Part shown: piece after piece, positions 6,757 through 14,252 of the stretch
How positions within the stretch are numbered: position 1 is the stretch's first letter
Layout: the number at the start of each line of letters is the position of its first letter
Origin: Clostridia bacterium
GTDB lineage: Bacteria > Bacillota_A > Clostridia > Christensenellales > UBA1242
Direction of reading: 5' to 3'
Assembly: GCA_017454425.1 (NCBI GenBank)
Contig: JAFTCZ010000013.1
Span: forward strand, 1 to 26,798
DNA length: 26,798 nt
Translations under genes and position numbers: made by a program
Notes under the pieces: model-generated
Databases searched by the model: none
What the model was told of the DNA's origin: nothing
The model's input: the letters and a program-made list of their open reading frames with translations, nothing else

Positions 6757-7404
6757 ATGAAGGCATCTGTACAAGATATTCAAACACTACGCGCAAGAAC
6801 ACAAGCAGGTATGTTGGACTGCAAAAAGGCTCTTGAGGCAACTGATGGAGATATGGAAAAGGCTGTTGCATGGCTTCGTGAAAGCGGACTTGCAAAAGTT
6901 GCAAAAAAACAAGATCGCATTGCTGCTGAAGGAATTGTAGAATCTTACATACACATGGGTGGAAAAATTGGGGTTTTGGTCGAAGTAAACAGTGAGACCG
7001 ACTTTGTCGCTCGTGGCGAAAAACTTAAGGAACTAGCTCACAACTTGTGTTTGCAAGTTGCTGCATCAAAACCTTTGTTTGTTAGCCGCAGCGAAGTAAC
7101 ACCAGAAGCAGTAGAAAAAGAACGCCAAATTTATACTCAACAATGTCTAAATGAGGGCAAGCCCGAGCAAGTTGTTGCCAAAATTGTAGAAAACAAACTT
7201 AATAAGTACTATGAAGAGGTTTGTTTGCTCGAACAACCATACTTTAGAGATGGTTCAAAGAAAATTCAAGACCTTGTCAACGAAACAAGCATGGTGCTAG
7301 GAGAAAAAATCAGTGTACGCCGTTTTGCACGCTTCGAAATGGGCGAGGGCCTTGAGAAAAAGGTTAATGACCTTGCTGCCGAAGTCGCAAAAGAGCGCGG
7401 ATAA
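6757..7404 (+). CDS. tsf: Elongation factor Ts, short form
   Basis: Guanine-nucleotide exchange factor for EF-Tu. The chosen ATG gives MKASVQDIQTLRARTQAGM, the conserved start of EF-Ts, with GGAGG (6747-6751) at good spacing; an upstream in-frame start inside rpsB would add 42 residues without family support. The UBA-like N-terminal domain (CKKALEATDGDMEKAVAWLR) and the core exchange motif SETDFVAR are present. At 215 residues it is the short EF-Ts type, about 70-80 residues below the B. subtilis or E. coli proteins, with most of the second core subdomain missing; similar short forms occur in several bacterial groups. A strong terminator follows, so pyrH, normally next, is not part of this operon. 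Confidence 0.96.
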   Translation: MKASVQDIQTLRARTQAGMLDCKKALEATDGDMEKAVAWLRESGLAKVAKKQDRIAAEGIVESYIHMGGKIGVLVEVNSETDFVARGEKLKELAHNLCLQVAASKPLFVSRSEVTPEAVEKERQIYTQQCLNEGKPEQVVAKIVENKLNKYYEEVCLLEQPYFRDGSKKIQDLVNETSMVLGEKISVRRFARFEMGEGLEKKVNDLAAEVAKERG

Positions 7405-7436
7405 TATTGTTTTTTATAATATTTGACATAGTATAT

Positions 7437-7465
7437 AAAAAATGTTCCAATAAGGAACATTTTTT
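7437..7465 (+). terminator. Rho-independent terminator after tsf
   Basis: A 12-bp perfect stem (7437-7448 with 7454-7465) encloses an AATAA loop; A-run and T-run at the base. It occupies the place where pyrH is usually found between tsf and frr. Confidence 0.9.
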
Positions 7466-7478
7466 GTTTCAAAATTAA

Positions 7479-7507
7479 TTGCCAAAATGCTAAAAAACTA
7501 GTAAAAT
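7479..7507 (+). promoter_or_regulatory. Promoter for frr and probably downstream genes
   Basis: TTGCCA (7479-7484), exactly 17 bases, then TAAAAT (7502-7507), 30 bases before the frr start codon. No extended -10 is present. Confidence 0.55.
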
Positions 7508-7537
7508 TATATAGTTAAAAGGAAGGAGAGATAAATT

Positions 7538-8107
7538 ATGTTTAATAACCAAGATTTACAACTATATGGTGACTTAAAAGCAAGATTGCAAAGAGCGATG
7601 GACCATTATGACAGTGAATTAAATGCCATTCGTGCAGGACGAGCAAATCCAAAACTGCTTGATAAGGTTGTTGTAGAATATTATGGCAACATGACACCTC
7701 TAAATCAAATGGCCAATATTGCTGCAACCGACCCTCGCACAATCACTATTTCACTTTGGGATATTACCGCCTTAAAAGATGTATTAAAGGCTATTCAGGC
7801 AAGTGGTTTGGGCCTTAACCCAAGTGATGACGGAAAAGTTATTCGTTTGCATGTACCTGCGCCAACCGAAGAGCGTAGAATGGAACTTGTTAAGATGGTC
7901 AAGAAAATTGCCGAAGATACACGCGTAAATATGCGCAATGCAAGGCGTGATATTCTTGACCAATTTAAGGCACTTAAGAAAAACAATGAAATCACCGAGG
8001 GTGACATGGCTAATGCCGAAAAAGAAGTACAAAAAATACTTGATAATGCTATTGCACAGGTTAACAAAGCACTTGAAAATAAAGAAAAAGATATTATGGA
8101 AGTGTAG
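7538..8107 (+). CDS. frr: Ribosome recycling factor
   Basis: RRF splits post-termination ribosomes together with EF-G. The 189-residue length is typical (about 185). Conserved segments are LNAIRAGRANPKLLD, the VEYYGNMTPLNQMANI strand, DPRTITISLWD, the hinge-domain IQASGLGLNPSDDGKVIRL, PAPTEERR and the long C-terminal helix with ARRDILDQFKALKKNNEI. The ATG follows GGAAGGAGAG. In most Firmicutes frr follows pyrH; here it follows a terminator and has its own promoter. Confidence 0.98.
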   Translation: MFNNQDLQLYGDLKARLQRAMDHYDSELNAIRAGRANPKLLDKVVVEYYGNMTPLNQMANIAATDPRTITISLWDITALKDVLKAIQASGLGLNPSDDGKVIRLHVPAPTEERRMELVKMVKKIAEDTRVNMRNARRDILDQFKALKKNNEITEGDMANAEKEVQKILDNAIAQVNKALENKEKDIMEV

Positions 8108-8129
8108 TTTATTATATAACATACTTGGA

Positions 8130-8179
8130 TATAATATTAACACAAACAAATAGCAATATGTTTTTTATATGCGTATAAT
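8130..8179 (+). promoter_or_regulatory. Possible promoter(s) upstream of uppS
   Basis: Two perfect TATAAT hexamers occur in the 92-base frr-uppS gap (8130-8135 and 8174-8179). Neither has a good -35 at proper spacing nor a TG extension. At least one may be active, but the region is so AT-rich that chance matches are expected. Confidence 0.3.
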
Positions 8180-8199
8180 AATCAAAAAAGGGGTAACTG

Positions 8200-8940
8200 A
8201 TGAGTTTGGCTTTTGAAAAGAAATTAAAAGTTAATCGAAAACTAGATTTACATAAATTGCCACAGCATATTGCTATTATTATGGACGGCAATGGCAGATG
8301 GGCAAAAAGACGAGGTTTGCCACGAAGTTTTGGGCATAGGGCCGGTTTTGAAAATATCAAAAGAATTGTCGAACATGTTTACAAATTGGGCATACCATAT
8401 ATAACTTTTTTTACATTTTCTACCGAGAATTGGAAAAGACCACAAGATGAAATTGATGGAATATTTAATCTTGTTCGTGACCACTTAAATAATGACAAGG
8501 AAGTTCAAAGGTTTTTGGATAATGATATCAAGCTTGTTACGATGGGCGACCTTACAAAGTTGCCATCAGACTTGCATCATAAAATTGTCGAAGTAGCACA
8601 AAAAACCCAAAATGCCCAAAAACTAACGCTTAATCTGGCTATAAACTATGGGGGCAGAGATGAAATATTAAAAGCCATCAACCTTGCCATAAAAGATGGA
8701 AAAGTGCTAAACTCGTCAAAAGAATTTGAAAAATATCTCTATTCAAAAGATTTGCCTGACCCCGATTTTGTAATACGAACTAGCGGTGAGTTGCGCATAA
8801 GCAACTTTATGCTTTATCAAATGGCATACAGTGAATTTTATTTTACAAAAACCTATTGGCCAGATTTTGGGCCAAAACAACTAGAGTTGGCACTTATTGA
8901 TTATCAAAAGCGTCAACGCCGATTTGGGGCAGTGAAATAA
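8200..8940 (+). CDS. uppS: Isoprenyl transferase (undecaprenyl diphosphate synthase)
   Basis: cis-Prenyltransferase that extends farnesyl diphosphate with isopentenyl diphosphate to the C55 lipid carrier for peptidoglycan synthesis. At 246 residues the length is standard. Signature residues are seen: HIAIIMDGNGRWAKRRG with catalytic Asp29, GHRAGFENIKRIV, TFFTFSTENWKRP, NLAINYGGRDEI and the C-terminal DFVIRTSGELRISNFMLYQMAYSEFYF. It lies in the conserved frr-uppS-cdsA order. cdsA starts 15 bases downstream with a good ribosome-binding site, so the two share a transcript. Note that the isoprenoid gene dxr usually present two genes later is missing here. Confidence 0.97.
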   Translation: MSLAFEKKLKVNRKLDLHKLPQHIAIIMDGNGRWAKRRGLPRSFGHRAGFENIKRIVEHVYKLGIPYITFFTFSTENWKRPQDEIDGIFNLVRDHLNNDKEVQRFLDNDIKLVTMGDLTKLPSDLHHKIVEVAQKTQNAQKLTLNLAINYGGRDEILKAINLAIKDGKVLNSSKEFEKYLYSKDLPDPDFVIRTSGELRISNFMLYQMAYSEFYFTKTYWPDFGPKQLELALIDYQKRQRRFGAVK

Positions 8941-8955
8941 ACAAAGGAGAAAATT

Positions 8956-9984
8956 ATGGCTAGTGTATTAGATGATAACAAACAGCCAACTTTACCTCAA
9001 AACCCTGCACATTATAAGCAAAGAATTTTGTCTGCGACATTTATTGTGCTAGGATTGTTAACCTTTTTTGCTTTGCGAATTTGGGTAAATGTATATGCAT
9101 TTGATTTGTTAATTGGCTTTTTAATGATAATTAGTGCATACGAAGTTGATAATTTATTGCACAAAATGGGCAGGCCTACATATTTTGTTGGGTTTGGTCT
9201 TTACCCTTTGTTTGCTTTTTTGGCAGTTCTTGTTTGCTTATCAATGGGCCTAAATCTTATGTGGTATGTGCTTATTAATATATTAGTAATTGCTGTTTTG
9301 TGGTTTGGAATGGCGTTTTTGCCTTTGATGGCACCAAAAACAGCGCACAAAAACCGCATAAATGATGGCTGCAAATGTGGTATTGTAAAATACAGCATAG
9401 TAAAAAGCCTAAATACATGTTTTGTTTGTGTTTGGCCCGTATTATTGTTTAGCTTTGCATTTGCTATTAATCACTTTAACAGTTTTGAAATGGCAGTAAA
9501 TCAAGACTTGCTTTCTTATCCAGCTGTTAGTGGTGCTGATGTTGGTATTGTTGGTCTTGTGTTGTTGTTTGTTACAACAATGCTTGCAGATACTTGTGCT
9601 ATGTTAACCGGAAGGATAATAAAAACAGCAAAAATTAATATTCAAAAACTTGGTCCGGGAAAATCATGGAGTGGCTTGTTTGGTGGAATATTTGGTGGTG
9701 TTTTGGGCGCGTTGCTTGTTTATTTGGTGTTTCAATTTAGTTCAAATTATGCCGCCTTGTTTGATTTGGTTAACTTAAATGCAGGATATTTTGCAATAAT
9801 TGGGCTTTTGTGTGGAATATTTAATATGCTTGGGGATATTTTTGCTTCTTTCTTCAAAAGGCGAGCAGTTGTCAAAGATTTTAGCAATCTTATTCCGGGA
9901 CATGGTGGCGTAATGGACCGCATAAATGGCTTGGTTGTTAATAGTTTTTGTGTTTTTGCCATATTGTTGTTTGTTTTTGCATAA
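8956..9984 (+). CDS. cdsA: Phosphatidate cytidylyltransferase (CDP-diacylglycerol synthase)
   Basis: Integral membrane enzyme making CDP-diacylglycerol from phosphatidate and CTP, the branch point of phospholipid synthesis. The 342-residue protein has about eight hydrophobic spans. The C-terminal family signature is complete: FFKRR (299-303), KD (307-308), IPGHGGVMDR (313-322). A cytoplasmic loop with KLGPGKSWSGLFGG precedes it. The N-terminus carries ~20 hydrophilic residues before the first span. The protein is longer than the usual 260-280 residues, with an insert rich in Lys/Cys around residues 125-155 (bases about 9330-9420). The start follows AAAGGAG. Next comes rseP, with dxr absent between them. 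Confidence 0.95.
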   Translation: MASVLDDNKQPTLPQNPAHYKQRILSATFIVLGLLTFFALRIWVNVYAFDLLIGFLMIISAYEVDNLLHKMGRPTYFVGFGLYPLFAFLAVLVCLSMGLNLMWYVLINILVIAVLWFGMAFLPLMAPKTAHKNRINDGCKCGIVKYSIVKSLNTCFVCVWPVLLFSFAFAINHFNSFEMAVNQDLLSYPAVSGADVGIVGLVLLFVTTMLADTCAMLTGRIIKTAKINIQKLGPGKSWSGLFGGIFGGVLGALLVYLVFQFSSNYAALFDLVNLNAGYFAIIGLLCGIFNMLGDIFASFFKRRAVVKDFSNLIPGHGGVMDRINGLVVNSFCVFAILLFVFA

Positions 9985-10009
9985 TTTAATTGAAGATTAG
10001 GAGGTAGTT

Positions 10010-11140
10010 TTGCTGTCAACATTAGCAAGTTTTGCCAGTGTTATGACCACAATTTTGTATGTTATATTAGCAATAATTGTGCTAATGGTGATGATAACTA
10101 TTCACGAACTTGGTCATTATACTATTGGTAAAATATTCAAATTTAAGATAAACGAGTTTTCAATTGGTTTTGGCAAGGCCATATTTAGTAAAAAGTGCAA
10201 ATCTGGTGAAATTTTTAGCATAAGACTTATTCCGCTTGGTGGATATTGTGCTTTTGTGGGCGAAGACGAAGAAACACAAAATATTGAAGGGGCCTTTAAT
10301 ACCAAACCACCATGGCAAAGGTTGCTTGTTCAATTGGGAGGCGTACTTTTTAACTTTTTGTCCGCCATTATATTTGCTTTTATTTTGCTTGTAAGTTTTG
10401 GTTATGATCTTCCTAAAGTTAACGAAGTTGGTGCACAATATCAACAACAAGCCGAGGCGGGGCATTATGATATTGTGCAAGCTGATGATGTTATATTAAA
10501 AATAGGCGACAGTGATGTTAGTTTTGTTTCGGGCAATTCGTATGTCGAGTTAATATCATCTTATTCGGTTGGTGACACTTTCTCAATGACGGTTAAGCGT
10601 GAGGGCGAAATTGTGACACTTGAAAATGTTACAAAGTATTATCGAATAAATGAAGATGGTGATTATATTGATGCCTCAGGAAATGTCGTAAGCCTCGAAG
10701 ATGCCGACTCATCTGGCGTTTTGGGTATAACAAAATCTTCGGCATATGTTTATAGTTTTGGCGAGGCTTTTGTAAACTGTGTGCCTCTTACGGGTGTTAT
10801 GGCCTGGAAAGTTTTATCTTTTTTGGGACAGTTGTTTACGGGGCAAGTAGGGCTTAAGGATGTTGGTGGGCCAATCACCACAATTTCTACCATGGCCGAA
10901 TATACCCACAGCAATATTGCCAATCTATTTGTATTTTTACCATTCATAGCAGTAAACTTGGCGGTCTTTAATATTTTGCCAATTCCTTCTCTTGACGGAG
11001 CCCGCATGGTGTTTACCACAATAGAGTGGATTAGGCGCAAGCCAATTAATCGAAAAGTTGAAGCATATATTCACTTTGTAGGATTGATGATTTTGCTTGC
11101 ATTTGTGGTTATTGTTGATTTTTATCATTTAATATTTTGA
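10010..11140 (+). CDS. rseP: Site-2 intramembrane zinc metalloprotease RseP (RasP/YluC)
   Basis: Membrane-embedded protease of the M50 family that cleaves anti-sigma factors and signal-peptide remnants. The TTG start has AGGAGG (9999-10004) at 5 bases, so this non-ATG start is well supported. Zinc motif HELGH is at residues 32-36 in the first span, a PDZ domain covers about residues 130-230, and the second catalytic motif NILPIPSLDGAR (Asp329) lies near the C-terminus. Length 376 residues is normal. The linker in the PDZ region contains an acidic insert rich in Asp and Glu (bases about 10645-10715). It follows cdsA after 25 bases and precedes the PolC-like gene, where proS would normally intervene. 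Confidence 0.96.
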   Translation: MLSTLASFASVMTTILYVILAIIVLMVMITIHELGHYTIGKIFKFKINEFSIGFGKAIFSKKCKSGEIFSIRLIPLGGYCAFVGEDEETQNIEGAFNTKPPWQRLLVQLGGVLFNFLSAIIFAFILLVSFGYDLPKVNEVGAQYQQQAEAGHYDIVQADDVILKIGDSDVSFVSGNSYVELISSYSVGDTFSMTVKREGEIVTLENVTKYYRINEDGDYIDASGNVVSLEDADSSGVLGITKSSAYVYSFGEAFVNCVPLTGVMAWKVLSFLGQLFTGQVGLKDVGGPITTISTMAEYTHSNIANLFVFLPFIAVNLAVFNILPIPSLDGARMVFTTIEWIRRKPINRKVEAYIHFVGLMILLAFVVIVDFYHLIF

Positions 11141-11153
11141 GTGAGGGAGAATT

Positions 11154-12698
11154 GTGAACTTAAGACAAACATTAGAAAAAGAAGGATATACCCAAGATAA
11201 AGTTAAAATTGAAGATGTTCAGTATGACAAGCAAAAAAACACTTGTGATCTTTGTTTTGTTTACGCCGAATGGAATATCTTAAATGATGAGCAAAAAGCA
11301 CAAATTGTTGATATTTGTCACTTGGTTATGAGTGATGTTGCAAACATAAATGTAAAATTTAAGGGCGCATATGTAGATAAAGATATTTTATATGGCTTGT
11401 TTGTGCAGTTTTTGGATAAGCACTATAAGGCATTAAAAGGAGTTTTTGATGCTGATAATGTGCTTTTTAGCAAGCAAGATAAGACAATTACGATCACATT
11501 AAAAACAGATAAAATCACCGCAGACATGTTAAAAACAGGCACTTTTGTGCAAGAATTGTCACGATTTATGAAAGATGAGTGTTTTTATAATTTTGATATA
11601 GTGATAGATGGCTCGCTTGTTTGCGACCCAAGTGTATTAAACAACCGCCCAACAACAGGAAGCACTCTTGCTTGGGCGTTAGACCAAGAAAAACAACTTA
11701 ATAAACTAATAGTTAGTGATGTAGAGTATTTAATGGGCAAGCCAATCGAAGATGCTCCGCAGTTTATTTTGACCGCCAAAGAACATGATGGAGAAGATAT
11801 GACTTTGTGTGGGGTTGTGTCATTTTTTACTGAATCAACTTACAAAAAGAAATCTCGCAATCCAGAGATCGAGCCTGTTGATGCCGTTAGATTTTCATTT
11901 AATTTGACAGATGCAAGTGGTTTTATAAGAGTTGTTATGTTTCCTAATGAAAAAGATGCAAATAAGTTGCGACTTATAAAAGATGGGCAAGAATTAATTA
12001 TATCGGGTACAATAAGCAATTATAATGACCAACTTAGTTTTCGTGGGCGCAGCGTTTCGACATGCAAAATTGTAAGCAACGAAATACATTATTGTTATCG
12101 AAGTGCAAATGATAAATACAATGTTGTATCTCCTCTTCCATGGGTCGAAGTAACCCAAATGGATTTGTTTAGTATGATTGAAAACAATGTATCTGACTAC
12201 TTAAAAAACAATACAATTGTCATGTTTGACCTAGAAACAACAGGGTTAGACCCAGATAGATGTACAATAACTGAAATTGGCGCGGTAAAAATTAAAAACG
12301 GTAAATGTGTTGAAACATTTCAAACTTTGGTTAATCCGCAAATGCCCATACCAAGAGAAGTTGTCGAAAAAACGCATATTACTGATGAAATGGTTAAAAG
12401 CGCACCAACAATTGATCAAGTTATGCCCGATTTTTATAAATTTGCAGATGGTTGTATATTATCGGCGTACAATATTAGTTTTGACTATGCGTTTCTTAAA
12501 AATATTGGACATAAATTAAGATTTAAGTTTGAAAACGAACAAATTGATTGTCTTGATGTTGTTCGTCGTAAAGTTGCTTCTCTTAGCAACTATAAACTAG
12601 CAACAGTAAGTAAGGCGCTTAATATTGAACTAAAAAATGCGCACCGTGCATTGGCAGATGCCTTGGCTGCTGCAAAAGTTTTTATAAAACTGATGTAA
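11154..12698 (+). CDS. PolC-like protein reduced to N-terminal domain, OB fold and DEDDh proofreading exonuclease (no polymerase)
   Basis: A 514-residue protein at the canonical polC position (after rseP, before nusA). Residues 1 to ~190 match the layout of the PolC N-terminal domain. Residues ~200-310 look like the PolC OB fold (FILTAKEHDGED to LSFRGRSVSTCKIV). A complete 3'-5' exonuclease occupies ~350-514: ExoI FDLETTG (Asp359, Glu361), ExoII NISFD (Asn440, Asp444), ExoIII HRALAD (His497, Asp502). Full-length PolC is about 1430 residues, with a PHP domain before the exonuclease and a polymerase core after it; both are missing and the frame ends cleanly at ...KVFIKLM. Between OB and exonuclease lies QMDLF (335-339), like a sliding-clamp-binding motif. 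Start GTG follows GAGGGAGA. All catalytic residues are intact, so it is probably an active exonuclease, perhaps a DnaQ-like proofreading subunit. The homology with the PolC N-terminus is my reading of sequence pattern and location. Confidence 0.85.
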   Translation: MNLRQTLEKEGYTQDKVKIEDVQYDKQKNTCDLCFVYAEWNILNDEQKAQIVDICHLVMSDVANINVKFKGAYVDKDILYGLFVQFLDKHYKALKGVFDADNVLFSKQDKTITITLKTDKITADMLKTGTFVQELSRFMKDECFYNFDIVIDGSLVCDPSVLNNRPTTGSTLAWALDQEKQLNKLIVSDVEYLMGKPIEDAPQFILTAKEHDGEDMTLCGVVSFFTESTYKKKSRNPEIEPVDAVRFSFNLTDASGFIRVVMFPNEKDANKLRLIKDGQELIISGTISNYNDQLSFRGRSVSTCKIVSNEIHYCYRSANDKYNVVSPLPWVEVTQMDLFSMIENNVSDYLKNNTIVMFDLETTGLDPDRCTITEIGAVKIKNGKCVETFQTLVNPQMPIPREVVEKTHITDEMVKSAPTIDQVMPDFYKFADGCILSAYNISFDYAFLKNIGHKLRFKFENEQIDCLDVVRRKVASLSNYKLATVSKALNIELKNAHRALADALAAAKVFIKLM

Positions 12699-12703
12699 AA
12701 GTA

Positions 12704-12732
12704 TTGCAATTTATATTAAACTGTGTTACAAT
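12704..12732 (+). promoter_or_regulatory. Promoter of the nusA-infB operon
   Basis: TTGCAA (12704-12709), a 17-base spacer and an extended -10 TGT-TACAAT (hexamer 12727-12732). It starts six bases after the PolC-like gene's stop, with a predicted transcript start near 12739. Confidence 0.75.
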
Positions 12733-12753
12733 AACATCATAGTTAAGGCAAGA

Positions 12754-12780
12754 TTATGAGTGGGGGTTTCCCACTCATAA
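12754..12780 (+). promoter_or_regulatory. Leader hairpin upstream of nusA
   Basis: An 11-bp perfect stem (12754-12764 with 12770-12780) has a 5-base loop, containing GAGTGGG and CCCACTC arms. It lies about 15 bases into the predicted transcript. The T-run after it is short and interrupted (AACTTTTAG), so it does not look like a strong terminator. From general knowledge, a similar GAGTGGG hairpin commonly heads the rimP-nusA operon of Firmicutes; here rimP itself is absent. Confidence 0.7.
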
Positions 12781-12820
12781 CTTTTAGATAGCCAAGACAA
12801 TATTTTAAGGAGATTTCATA

Positions 12821-13978
12821 ATGATTAGCAGTAAGGACTTTTTTATAGCACTTGACTTGTTGGAAAAAGAGCGAAAAATTGACCCTGATTATTTTATTAA
12901 AGCACTAGAAAGCGCATTAACAAGCGCCTATAAAAAGAATTTTGGTGAGGCACAATCAGCCGAAGTCAAGCTAAACCCCGAAAAAAACACCATTAAGGTT
13001 TTGGCATACAAGACAGTTGTCGAGGAAGTAGAAGACCCAGACAAGCAAATATCTCTTGCAGATGCAAAAGCACTTAAGTCAACCTATAAAATAGGTGATA
13101 TGGTTAGTCAAGAAGTTACACCGAAAAACTTTGGGCGTATTGCAGCACAAACGGCACGCCAAGTTGTTATGCAAAAACTTCGTGAAGCCGAGCGCACAAT
13201 GATAAATACTGATATTAATTCACACAGTGAGCAACTAACCACAGGAATTGTTCGCCGTATTGAAGGGCCAGATGTGTATTTAGAATTGGGTGGATTTAAG
13301 CAAGAAGGAATTTTGTCTCAGCGTGACATGATACCCAACGAGCAATTTAACATAGGTGACCGCGTAAAGGTTTGCATCAAATCTGCAAAAACAAGTTTTA
13401 ATGAAGACACATTAATTCAAGTTACGCGTACAACAGTTGGCTTTGTTCGTAAATTGCTAGAACTTGAGATACCAGAGATTGAATCTCATGATATTGAAAT
13501 AAAAAATATGGTGCGAGAGCCAGGTCAAAGAACAAAAATTGCGGTATTTAGTGCTGACCGCAATATTGACCCAGTTGGGGCATGCATAGGAAATCGCGGT
13601 GCTCGTATAAATACTATTATTGATGAATTGCATGGCGAAAAAATTGACATTGTTCGCTGGTCAGATGATATATTCGAGTTTATTGCCGCGGCATTAAGTC
13701 CTGCCGAGGTGATTTCTGTTGAAATTGACGAGACTACAAAATCAAGCAAAGTTATTGTGCCTGATACAAAATTGTCATTGGCAATAGGCAAAAACGGTGT
13801 TAATGTTCGTCTTGCTGTTAAGTTAACTGGCTGGAAAATAGATGTAAGCAGTGAGTCAAAGGCAAGAGAATTAGAAAATTCGACTACTGTACAAAACACA
13901 ATAAACAACGACATCACAATAGATGATGCAGATGTGATAGATTCAAACATTATGGACGAATTGGATACCCTTGATTAG
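12821..13978 (+). CDS. nusA: Transcription termination/antitermination factor NusA
   Basis: RNA polymerase-binding factor acting in pausing, termination and rRNA antitermination. The 385-residue protein has the N-terminal RNAP-binding domain (to ~125, with ALESALTSAYKKNFG), an S1 domain (GIVRRIEGPDVYLELGG onwards, ~140-205), and two KH domains with GACIGNRGARI (about 252-262) and LAIGKNGVNVRLA (about 320-332). It matches the Gram-positive length; the acidic repeats of proteobacterial NusA are absent. A short acidic tail (residues ~355-385) follows KH2. The ATG follows AAGGAG. rimP, normally directly upstream, is missing; rnpM follows after 10 bases. Confidence 0.97.
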   Translation: MISSKDFFIALDLLEKERKIDPDYFIKALESALTSAYKKNFGEAQSAEVKLNPEKNTIKVLAYKTVVEEVEDPDKQISLADAKALKSTYKIGDMVSQEVTPKNFGRIAAQTARQVVMQKLREAERTMINTDINSHSEQLTTGIVRRIEGPDVYLELGGFKQEGILSQRDMIPNEQFNIGDRVKVCIKSAKTSFNEDTLIQVTRTTVGFVRKLLELEIPEIESHDIEIKNMVREPGQRTKIAVFSADRNIDPVGACIGNRGARINTIIDELHGEKIDIVRWSDDIFEFIAAALSPAEVISVEIDETTKSSKVIVPDTKLSLAIGKNGVNVRLAVKLTGWKIDVSSESKARELENSTTVQNTINNDITIDDADVIDSNIMDELDTLD

Positions 13979-13988
13979 GAGGTGAAGT

Positions 13989-14252
13989 ATGCCAAAAGAT
14001 GCACATATACCAACACGCATGTGTGTTGTTTGTATGCAAATGTCTCCCAAAAAAGATTTAATTAGGCTGATGCAAACTCAAAATGGCAATATCTTAATAG
14101 ATTTTTCGCAAAAGAAGGGTGGAAGAGGTGTTTGGATACACAAATCAAAAGAATGCATTGATTTGGCCAAAAAACGAAAAAGTCTCGAGCGAAAGTTTAA
14201 GAAACAAATTCCGGATAATATTTTTGAGGAGTTAAATAAAATTGTCAGTTGA
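13989..14252 (+). CDS. rnpM: RNase P modulator RnpM (YlxR family)
   Basis: Small basic RNA-binding protein, 87 residues, of the DUF448/YlxR family, reported to bind and modulate RNase P in Firmicutes. The signature IPTRMCVVCMQMSPKKDLIR is complete with its CX2C pair (Cys12, Cys15), followed by GGRGVWIHKSKECI. The C-terminal helix is rich in Lys and Arg. Its ATG follows TAGGAGGTGA, overlapping the end of nusA's stop region. Its 3' end overlaps the TTG start of the next gene by 11 bases, suggesting translational coupling. The location between nusA and ylxQ is standard. Confidence 0.94.
   Translation: MPKDAHIPTRMCVVCMQMSPKKDLIRLMQTQNGNILIDFSQKKGGRGVWIHKSKECIDLAKKRKSLERKFKKQIPDNIFEELNKIVS

Noticed and set aside
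6631..6757. Upstream start for tsf within the rpsB tail
   Set aside because: It would add 42 Lys/Gln-rich residues with no EF-Ts similarity, while ATG 6757 has an ideal ribosome-binding site and the conserved N-terminus.
7423..7451. Perfect TTGACA -35-like hexamer (7423-7428) after tsf
   Set aside because: No -10 box lies at 16-18 bases; that position falls in the tsf terminator stem. The promoter at 7479-7507 is better.
12754..12790. The GAGTGGG hairpin as a rho-independent terminator for the PolC-like gene
   Set aside because: It lies downstream of a good promoter and lacks a continuous T-run (AACTTTTAG), so a leader element is more likely; partial termination cannot be excluded.
12699..12820. 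Remnant of the PolC polymerase core or of rimP after the PolC-like gene
   Set aside because: The 122 bases hold a promoter, a hairpin and the nusA ribosome-binding site; no PolC or RimP segment is readable in any frame.
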